Positions 1 through 8,003 of a stretch of DNA of 24,999 nucleotides are shown here, piece after piece. The notes beneath the pieces are model-generated. The model saw only the letters and a list, made by a program, of their open reading frames with translations, did not search any database and had not been told where the DNA came from. Each line of letters begins with the position of its first letter. Position 1 is the first letter of the stretch. The position numbers and the translations under genes were made by a program. The DNA comes from Pirellulaceae bacterium (GTDB lineage Bacteria > Planctomycetota > Planctomycetia > Pirellulales > Pirellulaceae): the NCBI GenBank assembly GCA_013002105.1, contig JABDKS010000736.1:1-24999 (forward strand), written 5' to 3'.

Positions 1-296
1 AGGATAATCAGCCCATCAGCGCGTAGGGTCTTGCCAACTTGTAACCGCGATGCGACTTTGTCGGCCCGAAATAATGACATCAACTCCAGTTCACCCATCA
101 CGTCTTGCAACCGTTCACGTTCGACCAATTTAATCGAGTCGTCACCTGAGAGTGCAACGGTCAACAAGTCAGAAAGACCACTCTGAACAACTGGTGGCGC
201 AGCAATAATCGCCCAGCGCTGCAGTCCCGCATCAGCGCCCGACGCCAATCCCATGGGCGCCAGCAACAAGGAAATCGCGAGTAGGCATGATCGCAT
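1..296 (-). CDS. Secreted CsgG-like protein, N-terminal part (cut by window edge)
   Basis: The first 98 codons of a minus-strand gene are visible, and its 3' part lies beyond position 1. The ATG at 294-296 opens a typical signal peptide: MRSC, a Leu/Ile/Ala core, and a likely cleavage after ASGADA near residue 23. The mature part contains VERERLQDVMGELELM, then SRLQVGKTLRADGLIIL. This resembles the 'VERxxLxxVlxE ... xGKxLgAD' pattern of CsgG/curli-assembly-like and related outer-membrane or periplasmic proteins. The frame stays open upstream to about 380 with only GTG alternatives, but the signal peptide argues for the ATG. No Shine-Dalgarno is visible. The role is inferred from this one motif, so the family call is tentative, while the gene itself is likely real. 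Confidence 0.6.
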   Translation of the reverse strand, partial: MRSCLLAISLLLAPMGLASGADAGLQRWAIIAAPPVVQSGLSDLLTVALSGDDSIKLVERERLQDVMGELELMSLFRADKVASRLQVGKTLRADGLII

Positions 297-424
297 ACAA
301 TCACCGCGGCTTGCTGGCGAAGAAACGGAGGTGAGATCGAGCACGAAAAGATTCGGCGATTCGCGACGACGGTCAAACACTCAAGATTATAGCCTCGTCA
401 GATCAGGCACGAATCGGGCACTGG

Positions 425-1867
425 TTAGGCCAACAATCCGTCGACGACGTTTCCGTGGACGTCGGTCAAGCGATAGTCGCGACCAGAGTAACGGAACGTC
501 AGACGGGTGTGATCGATTCCCATCAAATGAAGCACGGTTGCGTGCAGGTCATGCACGTGAACTCGGTTTTCGACCGCGTGCATTCCGAATTCATCAGTCG
601 CACCGTAGGTCAGACCGCCTTGGGTCCCGCCACCGGCAAGAAACATGGAAAAGCCCGTGTTGTGGTGGTCGCGTCCCGCTTTCTTTAGATCTTTGCTTTT
701 GTCGACTTGCGCATACGGCGTTCGCCCAAACTCACCGCCCCAAATAACTAAGGTATCGTCCAGCATGCCGCGGCTTTTTAAATCGCTCAACAACGCCGCA
801 GTCGCACGGTCGCTGTCGGCACAAAGGGATCGGTGGCCGTCGTTGTTGTTCTTGTGCGTGTCCCAGGGCTGCTTACCACCCTTTTTGACATAAAAGCACT
901 GAACGACACGAACGCCGCGTTCCAACAACCTCCGTGCGAGCAAACAACTGCGACCAAACTCGCTTTCGCCATACGACTCGCGCGTGACGGCCGACTCGCG
1001 GCTGATGTCAAACGCCTCGGCCGCTTCACGCTGCATCTCAAACGCCAATTCCATCGATCGAATGTGTGTCTCCAATGCCGCTTCGCCCGGACGACGCTGC
1101 AAATGCTGTGCATTTAACTTTTGCAGCAAATCCATTTGTCGCTGCTGCGTCGGGCGATCCATCGTAGGATGCCGAATGTTTGTCAACAGTTTTTCAATAT
1201 CGGTGTGGTTCGTGTCGACTTCGACGCCCTGATGTTCACCGGGCAAGAACGCACTGGACCAGAGCTGCGGACCGACGACGGGCAAACCGGGACACAGGGC
1301 TACGAATGACGGCAAGTTCGCGTTCTCGCTGCCCAAGCCGTAGGACAGCCACGATCCCATGCTCGGTCGAATCGGTTGCTGATTGCCCGACTGCATCAAC
1401 AACAATCCCGGTTCATGGTTGGGAACGTCCGTGTGCATCGAACGCACCACACACAGGTCATCGGCGTGCTTGGCCAATCGCGGGAACAACTCGCTCATCA
1501 CGACACCGCTCTCGCCATGAGCGGCGAATTTGAACGGCGATGACATGTAACCCGCGGCACGATTTTTATTAAACAACTCCTCGCTGGGCATTTCCCCTTC
1601 GTGGCGGGCCAGTGCGGACTTCGGGTCAAATGTATCCACATGCGATGGAGCACCATTCATGAACAGAAAGATGACCCGCTTGGCTCGCGCCCGATGATGC
1701 AAACCATTGTGAACGGGCATCTCGTCGGATCGTCCGCCGCTTGCCTGCAATGAATCACCGGCGGCCATCGCACCCAACATCCCCACCGTGCCGAACCCTG
1801 CGCCGGTTGTGCGAAGTAACTCTCGTCGTGTCGGTCGAATGGGTTGCATGGTTCTTGGTGAATTCAT
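425..1867 (-). CDS. DUF1501 protein with Tat signal
   Basis: This 480-aa protein belongs to DUF1501, an alkaline-phosphatase/sulfatase-like fold family greatly expanded in planctomycetes. The N-terminus carries a twin-arginine motif (RRELLRTTGAGFG from residue 14) followed by a Gly/Ala-rich hydrophobic stretch, so export by the Tat route is likely. Family landmarks are KRVIFLFMNGAPSHVDTFDP near residue 65, WGGEFGRTPY, GRDHHNTGFSMFLAGGG and the C-terminal HDLHATVLHLMGIDH. They are rich in the Asp and His residues that bind metals in this fold. The start is ATG at 1865-1867; a second Met at codon 7 is an alternative. It lies 44 bp downstream of the PSCyt1 gene in the same direction, the usual planctomycete pairing. 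The substrate is unknown. Links to breakdown of complex or sulfated polysaccharides are suggested for the families but are not shown here. Confidence 0.93.
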   Translation of the reverse strand: MNSPRTMQPIRPTRRELLRTTGAGFGTVGMLGAMAAGDSLQASGGRSDEMPVHNGLHHRARAKRVIFLFMNGAPSHVDTFDPKSALARHEGEMPSEELFNKNRAAGYMSSPFKFAAHGESGVVMSELFPRLAKHADDLCVVRSMHTDVPNHEPGLLLMQSGNQQPIRPSMGSWLSYGLGSENANLPSFVALCPGLPVVGPQLWSSAFLPGEHQGVEVDTNHTDIEKLLTNIRHPTMDRPTQQRQMDLLQKLNAQHLQRRPGEAALETHIRSMELAFEMQREAAEAFDISRESAVTRESYGESEFGRSCLLARRLLERGVRVVQCFYVKKGGKQPWDTHKNNNDGHRSLCADSDRATAALLSDLKSRGMLDDTLVIWGGEFGRTPYAQVDKSKDLKKAGRDHHNTGFSMFLAGGGTQGGLTYGATDEFGMHAVENRVHVHDLHATVLHLMGIDHTRLTFRYSGRDYRLTDVHGNVVDGLLA

Positions 1868-1911
1868 AACGGCATTAGCAGCATCAATCGCCGCTCGAAA
1901 GGATCTACCAG

Positions 1912-4137
1912 CTAGTCAAGGATAAACATTTCATTGCTGATCAAAAGGGCTTGCACGTACTGTGACAACACTTGTGGATCATCGACGTCCAAAAACGACT
2001 CGCCCCACGCGGTCTCTTGGTCGTTGGGCAAGCGGCCGAATAATCGCTTGTACAGCATTTCAATTTTCGACCGATTGGATCCGGCCATCTCGGACACAAG
2101 CTCGGCGGTGGCGTCGCTTTGTCGAACCATGAACGGACTGTTTAACAAGAACAGCTTCTGCAGCGGTGTTGTGGTTTCGTAGCGTCCAGCACTGTGGGCA
2201 TTGGGATCAGGAAAGTCAAATCGAGCCAACATCGGATTCAGATCCAGTCGGCTGACTTTGCTGTACACGGTCCGGCGACGCGAATCGGCGTCGTCGGGTG
2301 CCATCGATGAACCGCCGACCCGATTCTCCAACCCATCGGAAACCGACAACAGTGCATCGCGATAGGCCTCGGCACCGAGTCGACGACGGGGCATCCGCCA
2401 GTAAAGTCGATTGCTCGGATCGATGGCCATTTTCGACGGCTGGATCTCGCTGCTTTGCCGATAGGTCGACGACAATGCCAATTCACGTTGCAACCATTTC
2501 ACCGACCAGCCATTGTCCATGAACCGTGCTGCCAAATCATCCAGCAACTCGGGATGACTGGGGCGCTGGCCGAGTGCCCCAAAGTTGCTTGGCGTGGCGA
2601 CCAACGGCTTGCCCATCATTCGCATCCAAACGCGATTGACGATCACACGAGCGGTCAACGGATTGCTCTGATCAACGATGGCATCCGCTAGTTCGGCTCG
2701 ACCGCTGCCATCGGTGAATCGCGTCCCGTCGTCGGGACTCAGTACTGTCAAAAACCCGCGCGGCGCAATGTCACCCAAGACGTTCGCGTCACCGCGGATC
2801 ATGATATTCAAGTCACGCGGGTCGCCATCGCGAACGATATGGACGGCCTGCTGGGGTTTTTTGGCCTGGCCATTTTTGTCAATCTCTTTCCCCGAAGATT
2901 CTGTCGCGTCAATCGGACGATTAAACATCTCGGTGCCCGCGAAAACACCGGCCAAAGCGTAATAGTCCGAGGTCGGTATGGGATCAAATTTGTGATCGTG
3001 ACATCGCGCACAAGCGACGGTCAAACCCAGTAGTCCTCGCGAGATTGTATCCACGCGGTCTTCCCACTCATCGGCCATCACGGTGGCATCATTGCGACGA
3101 TAGTACTTAGGACCGAGCCCCAATAGTCCCAATGCCAGATGCGAATCGGTAGCCTCCGGGGCGATCAAATCCGCCGCCAACTGCATCCGCAGAAATTCGT
3201 CATACGGCAAATCGTTCGCAAACGAATCAATCACCCAGTCGCGATACAAATAGGCGTTTGGATAAGTCAGCGAATCATTACCGCCAACAATGTGTGCTTG
3301 ATCTTCGGCGTAACGCACCACATCCAACCACATCCGCGTCCAACGTTCGGCCTGACGAGGATCGCTCAACAATCGATCAACAAGACGTCGGTACGCATCA
3401 GGCCGGACATCATCAACAAACCGATCGACCTCCGCCGCGGTCGGCGGCAGTCCAATCAAGTCGAAGGTGATGCGTCGAATGAGTGCTGGCCGGTCGGCCA
3501 TTGCGCCGGGCTTTATGTCGTTGGATTCCAGGGCGTGCAAAATGAACGCATCCACCTTGTTGGCTGTCCAACGAGTGTCCGTCGTGCGCGGCGCCGGATG
3601 CTGTGTCGGTGATTGAAACGCCCAGAACGATTTTGCATCGGACCAGTCGATGGAATCCTGCTGGTTATCGTCGGCCGCCACTTGATCTGTCCGAGGATCC
3701 GCGGCCCCCATTTCGATCCACCGCTGGAAATCTTGCACAATGGATTCGTCCAGTGGCCCCGCTGGCGGCATTTCCATTTCTTCGTAACGGATCGCCGTCA
3801 GCAACAAACTCTCGTCCGGTTTGCCGGGCGTCACCGCCGCACCCATGTCGCCGCCACGTATCATCGCGTCGGCATGATCCAATCGCAGCCCGCCTTGGAC
3901 GACGTCCGAATCGGCGCTATGACATTCATAACAGTGCTTGACCAGAACCGGTCGAATCTTACGCTCAAAAAACTCGATTTGCTGCGGGTCCGGTTCGCTG
4001 CCCAACAGCGTTGATCGATTGTTACCGCAATCGCCCCACCCAACCGCTAACGCGATCGCTGGCAATATCAGACAGATTCGAATCGCACGCAAAAGGATCA
4101 CAGGAAATGCTTGATTGGATCGTGGCGGGAGAGTCAA
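1912..4137 (-). CDS. PSCyt1-DUF1549-DUF1553 cytochrome c-like protein
   Basis: This 741-aa exported protein has the standard planctomycete order. A signal or membrane segment spans about residues 13-34. A PSCyt1 cytochrome c-like domain has heme motif C69-Y-E-C-H73 (in KHCYECHSAD) and a later MPP (MEMPPAGPLD). DUF1549 starts about residue 190 and contains a second C-A-R-C-H motif at 376-380 followed by HKFDPIPTSDYYALAGVF. DUF1553 covers about 475-735 (NPLTARVIVNRVWMRMMGKP, SNFGALGQRPSHPELLDDLA, STYRQSS). It is shorter than members that also carry a concanavalin-like domain between DUF1549 and DUF1553. The longest frame starts at TTG 4137 without a Shine-Dalgarno; GTG at 4099-4101, just before the hydrophobic core, is an equally credible start. 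It is probably co-transcribed with the DUF1501 gene and may act as its redox partner in the periplasm. That role is inference. Confidence 0.92.
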   Translation of the reverse strand: MTLPPRSNQAFPVILLRAIRICLILPAIALAVGWGDCGNNRSTLLGSEPDPQQIEFFERKIRPVLVKHCYECHSADSDVVQGGLRLDHADAMIRGGDMGAAVTPGKPDESLLLTAIRYEEMEMPPAGPLDESIVQDFQRWIEMGAADPRTDQVAADDNQQDSIDWSDAKSFWAFQSPTQHPAPRTTDTRWTANKVDAFILHALESNDIKPGAMADRPALIRRITFDLIGLPPTAAEVDRFVDDVRPDAYRRLVDRLLSDPRQAERWTRMWLDVVRYAEDQAHIVGGNDSLTYPNAYLYRDWVIDSFANDLPYDEFLRMQLAADLIAPEATDSHLALGLLGLGPKYYRRNDATVMADEWEDRVDTISRGLLGLTVACARCHDHKFDPIPTSDYYALAGVFAGTEMFNRPIDATESSGKEIDKNGQAKKPQQAVHIVRDGDPRDLNIMIRGDANVLGDIAPRGFLTVLSPDDGTRFTDGSGRAELADAIVDQSNPLTARVIVNRVWMRMMGKPLVATPSNFGALGQRPSHPELLDDLAARFMDNGWSVKWLQRELALSSTYRQSSEIQPSKMAIDPSNRLYWRMPRRRLGAEAYRDALLSVSDGLENRVGGSSMAPDDADSRRRTVYSKVSRLDLNPMLARFDFPDPNAHSAGRYETTTPLQKLFLLNSPFMVRQSDATAELVSEMAGSNRSKIEMLYKRLFGRLPNDQETAWGESFLDVDDPQVLSQYVQALLISNEMFILD

Positions 4138-4315
4138 CGCACAGCAAGTGAGGGCAGGGGAGTGCTGGCAAGGGAGCGTTGGGCGGGAATACCATTGTAG
4201 CGGCTCGATGCACTCTCTTGCACTGTAAATCGGGCCCCGCCGTCGTGCCCAATCGACAGCACAAAACGACGCAAATCGCTCGTTTTCGCATCGCAGTGGG
4301 CAACGCGTATCGCGG

Positions 4316-5224
4316 TCAACTAGTCACGGGCTCGATCGGTGTCACATCGACGCTGACCTCCAATTTGGTTTTGCCGCCACCGAGCACGACGCCGCGCATC
4401 GGGCTGACATCGTCGTAATCACGTCCCGCGCATACCGGAATGTGCTGGTTGCCGGCAAACGTTGCATTAGTCGGATCACAGGCGATCCAGCCGAATTCCG
4501 GACCGGCATAGGCACTGATCCAGGCGTGCGATTCATCGGCACCGACCAGCGGTGCTTTACCGGGGGCGGGGATGGTTCGCAGATAGCCGCTGACATAGCG
4601 CGCCGATAATCCAATCGAGCGCAAACAAGCAATTTGAATATGAGCAAAATCCTGACAAACACCCGCCCGCAATTGAAAGGCAGCCTCTGTCGACGTGTCG
4701 ACCTCCGTCGCATCGGGATCGTACCGGAAATCTTTGTGGATACGCTGGGTCAGGTCCAACAGTGCGGTGACCACATCTCGCCGCGGCGTGAACGATTTTA
4801 ATGCGTATTGAGCAAATACACTGGATCGGGCGATACGCGGAGAATCAAAACGGAACTCGGTAATCGGCACCTGACCATCTGGCGAGAAAGCTTTCTGATC
4901 CAAATCCGCGAGTTGCTCCCACTCCGGCACGAGCAAATCCTGGGGCAATACGGGCGTTTGGACGGTCACAACACTTTGAACGTTCACGGTGAGTGAACGG
5001 TGCAATGATTCGATCGCAAACGAATAGACTCGATTGCCGTAGTAATCGCGATGCTGAGCGACGCGATCCGGCGGCGGCTCGATCGTCACGTCGGTACTAT
5101 GACAGACCAATCCAAGTCGGGTGCTCGGTTGCATTCGAATCTGATTCTGGCACGTTGCAACCGGATCGCTGTAGGCGTATCGCGTTTGGTGAACGATGCG
5201 GTAACCAATGGAATCGTCGGACAC
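4316..5224 (-). CDS. Transglutaminase-like cysteine peptidase (module 2)
   Basis: This 302-aa protein has the bacterial transglutaminase-like N-terminal region followed by a transglutaminase-core domain. The N-terminus reads YRIVHQTRYAYSDPV, the standard opening beta-strand of the family. The catalytic triad is visible: Cys190 in RAGVCQDFAHIQIACLRS, His233 in ADESHAWISAY, and Asp250 in GWIACDPTNA. The conserved YVSGYL lies between Cys and His. I chose GTG at 5222-5224 because it places the family's first strand a few residues from the start; TTG at 5243-5245 gives 7 more residues, and neither has a Shine-Dalgarno. The gene follows the ATP-grasp/alpha-E fusion by 51 bp on the same strand, so the two are probably translated from one message. 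No signal peptide is seen, so action in the cytoplasm on peptides or isopeptide bonds is likely. Confidence 0.93.
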   Translation of the reverse strand: MSDDSIGYRIVHQTRYAYSDPVATCQNQIRMQPSTRLGLVCHSTDVTIEPPPDRVAQHRDYYGNRVYSFAIESLHRSLTVNVQSVVTVQTPVLPQDLLVPEWEQLADLDQKAFSPDGQVPITEFRFDSPRIARSSVFAQYALKSFTPRRDVVTALLDLTQRIHKDFRYDPDATEVDTSTEAAFQLRAGVCQDFAHIQIACLRSIGLSARYVSGYLRTIPAPGKAPLVGADESHAWISAYAGPEFGWIACDPTNATFAGNQHIPVCAGRDYDDVSPMRGVVLGGGKTKLEVSVDVTPIEPVTS

Positions 5225-5275
5225 GTTAGATAGTAGAGTCTTCAATAAGAGCGGAGGAATTTCGAAACAGAAGGT

Positions 5276-7891
5276 TTACGGAGTCGCAGGAAGGATACCT
5301 GTCAAAATTCGCGTTGCGCCGGTGTGGATCAAGTATCGCCCTGCGATCGCATCTGACAATAGAGGCAGACCCTCAATGATCCGCCGCATGAGCGTTTCCA
5401 GACGTTCACGCCTATCCTGATCATCACGTTCATTGAGCATGTGTGGATCTGCCTTGCGTAGTTCATGCAAAAGTGATTCGGCAATGATTTCGTCTTGCCC
5501 CAAGCCCACTCTGCGTGAATCGGTCGGCAGATCGTTCAACAACCCAACGATCTCTTGCAGCTGAAATCGGAGTGAGCGAGGGTTTGTTTCGTCCGTGACA
5601 AGCAAATCGATGGTGGCAGCCGTTCGCACCAAATTCAGATACCGCGATCGATAGGTCATGAGACTGTCGGTCGTTTCCAATACCGCCTCCAACAAGGGGC
5701 GTTCATCAAGAACATTGGGAACCAAGGTTGCCGACAACAATTCAGCGGTCTGGTACGCCCGTTCGATTCGCCGTCCCAACAGCAAAAAACGCCAGGCGTG
5801 GGTACGCACGACACTTTCACTGGCGATCCCCGCGAATGCCAACAGGTCCGCCACCAAGTGATTGAGTCGTTCGATCAACAGACCAACGTTGTGATCCTCT
5901 TGCGGTTCGTTTAAATCGGTCGCCGCACGTTGAATAATGCGATAGGCGTCCGTTGACAATCTGTCACGCAACGCTCGGGCATTGGCGGTAACCGATTGCA
6001 TGGTTTTCTGCAGACCGCGCGGTTGACTTAAGTCGAGCACTGACAACGGCAACGATTCTTCCAATTGGGGCATCGCGCCAACCATCGGCGTGACAGCGTA
6101 CCCCGGTTCGATCTGTCCCAGGGCTGCCAGCGCTGCAACCAAACGCGGCAATTCACTCAATTCCGACATCTCGTCTTCGCCGGTCACACGAATCAAAGTG
6201 GTTCGCAACAGTCGCGTGATCGCTTCGGCACGTTCGCAGTATCGGCCCAGCCAAAACAAGTGTTCCGCAACGCGACTGGGCAGTTCGTCACCGCCGCGTC
6301 GCAAGCCGATTCGCGCGTCCGCCGGAGGCAACAGAGTTGTTTCGATGTCAACCGGCTTGTTGCTGACAATCCAACAATCTTGCGTCACCTGTCCACTGAC
6401 CGGTGACCGGCTCAGTTCATGCTCCTTGGCACTTAATCGAGCCATTGCACCAGGCACCACTTCGACACCCTCGCTGGTCTGCAACTGAAAACACCTCAGT
6501 GCAACGTGCCACGATTGCAAACGTCCTTCTTGCCAGACCGGCGTGGTGCTATGGGTCACTTGCTCCTGGGCAATGAAGTTTTGTGGATTCGCCCGCATCG
6601 CTTGAACTAGTTCCTCGCGTGCCGATTCCGATAGTTCTGCAGGAACAACCGGCGGAACACCCGTAACCGCAAACGCCGGCCGAATCACTAGCTTGTCCAA
6701 ATTTTCAAACACGTACCCACACTCACGCTTACCACCACACCAGTACGTCGCCACACTTGGCAACGAAAGTGTCTCTTGGAACAGAAACTGGCTGGCACTG
6801 GCTAAGAACGGTAGTAGTGCGGGAACCTGGGCCATGACGCTACCGATCGAATTGGCAACCGCCAAATTTCCATCGCGGATGGTTTGCATCATCCCCGTCG
6901 CGCCTTCGGTCGACCCCGGTTCCAATTCCAACGGGTCACAATTGCGATCGGAAATGTGACGCCAAAGCACTTCGATAGGCAGCAGACCGCCGAGCGTTTT
7001 CAAATTTAGTCGACCGCCGCGAACAGCAAGGTCGGTCCCCTGAACCAGTGTCAGCCCCAAATAACGCGCCAAATACGCGTCTTCGAACTCGCGATAACTG
7101 CGCCCACCGGGCGTTAGCAATGCCACCCGAGGGTTGTCACGAAGTCGCGGTGCGAGCGAGCGTAAATGGTCCCGCAACGATTCAAAAAAACTGGCCAACC
7201 TTCGCGTATTGCAACTTCGAATCAGTTGCGGAAAGACACGACTGGTAACGATTCGATTCTCCAGCATGTAGCCCAATCCGCTGGGGGCTCGCGTTCGATC
7301 GCCGATCACCCACCAGGAACCATCATTGCCGCGGGCGACATCGGTCGCCGTGATATGCAGTCGATGGCGTGACCCGTTGCCAAATGGAGACTTGGCGGAT
7401 TGGGATCCTGTGGCATCAGGGCCGCTGGGCAACTGATGATACGCCCTTTGAAAAAGTGGATTGGCCCAAAGGATGTCGGCCGGAACAATCCCCTCGCTGA
7501 CCAGCCGCTGCGGACCGAGCAAGTCAGCCAAGACCGCTTCGAGCACTCGCGTGCGCTGAATCAGTCCCGATTCCAATTTGGCCCAGGACTGCGAGTCAAT
7601 GATCAGAGGAATCGCGGACAATTTCCAAGGACGGTTGGCGAGCCCTTGCTTATCATTGGCGTGGAACGTCGTTCCATTTTCACGTACCAGTTGCTCAATC
7701 GTGCTGGATCGGTCGGCTAAACCGAGGGAACCTAGTTCACGCAGATGGACATCGAGCGGCTGAAAGTGTGAACGAACTGTCCCCGCAGCCGTTTTGGCTT
7801 CGTCAAAACGTTTAGCAAGAGGCGTGTAGTCGCCCAGCGAAGTCGTCGTCGTGACAGAAGGATTCAAGAGCCGGACGCCTGGCGTTGACAA
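5276..7891 (-). CDS. Fused circularly permuted ATP-grasp / alpha-E protein
   Basis: This 871-aa fusion combines the two proteins encoded separately in module 1. Residues about 55-520 are a circularly permuted ATP-grasp region (landmarks: RPWKLSAIPLIID, RAPSGLGYMLENR, RVALLTPGG, and the RANPQNFIAQEQV helix-strand near 433). Residues about 537-860 are an alpha-E domain opening with PSRVAEHLFWLGRYCERAE, with the second typical helix around FLLLGRRIERAYQTAELL. Compared with the 509-aa paralogue in this window, ligand residues differ: EDNLRCPSG is GDRTRAPSG, and KAAGESGGYG is RPAFAVTG. The ATP-grasp half may therefore be inactive or altered. The start is TTG at 7889-7891, because an in-frame TGA lies just upstream and no ATG is available. 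It sits 112 bp after the giant transglutaminase gene and 51 bp before the small one. Confidence 0.92.
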   Translation of the reverse strand: MSTPGVRLLNPSVTTTTSLGDYTPLAKRFDEAKTAAGTVRSHFQPLDVHLRELGSLGLADRSSTIEQLVRENGTTFHANDKQGLANRPWKLSAIPLIIDSQSWAKLESGLIQRTRVLEAVLADLLGPQRLVSEGIVPADILWANPLFQRAYHQLPSGPDATGSQSAKSPFGNGSRHRLHITATDVARGNDGSWWVIGDRTRAPSGLGYMLENRIVTSRVFPQLIRSCNTRRLASFFESLRDHLRSLAPRLRDNPRVALLTPGGRSYREFEDAYLARYLGLTLVQGTDLAVRGGRLNLKTLGGLLPIEVLWRHISDRNCDPLELEPGSTEGATGMMQTIRDGNLAVANSIGSVMAQVPALLPFLASASQFLFQETLSLPSVATYWCGGKRECGYVFENLDKLVIRPAFAVTGVPPVVPAELSESAREELVQAMRANPQNFIAQEQVTHSTTPVWQEGRLQSWHVALRCFQLQTSEGVEVVPGAMARLSAKEHELSRSPVSGQVTQDCWIVSNKPVDIETTLLPPADARIGLRRGGDELPSRVAEHLFWLGRYCERAEAITRLLRTTLIRVTGEDEMSELSELPRLVAALAALGQIEPGYAVTPMVGAMPQLEESLPLSVLDLSQPRGLQKTMQSVTANARALRDRLSTDAYRIIQRAATDLNEPQEDHNVGLLIERLNHLVADLLAFAGIASESVVRTHAWRFLLLGRRIERAYQTAELLSATLVPNVLDERPLLEAVLETTDSLMTYRSRYLNLVRTAATIDLLVTDETNPRSLRFQLQEIVGLLNDLPTDSRRVGLGQDEIIAESLLHELRKADPHMLNERDDQDRRERLETLMRRIIEGLPLLSDAIAGRYLIHTGATRILTGILPATP

Positions 7892-8003
7892 AGAAATGAT
7901 GTTGCGTCAATCCGTCGACACGGATGCAACTATATCTTAATCACAAGCGAAATGGAGGGTGCCTGACGACCTGTCCACACGCCATGTGGCTAATCGATAT
8001 CCT

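Noticed and set aside
253..747. 164-aa plus-strand open frame
   Set aside because: It is Arg-rich, lies antisense to the DUF1501 gene and shows no domain; it is the shadow of a real gene.
7911..7924. Palindrome TCCGTCGACACGGA before the fusion gene
   Set aside because: Arms of only 5 bp are expected by chance at this scale, and there is no second copy to support an operator.
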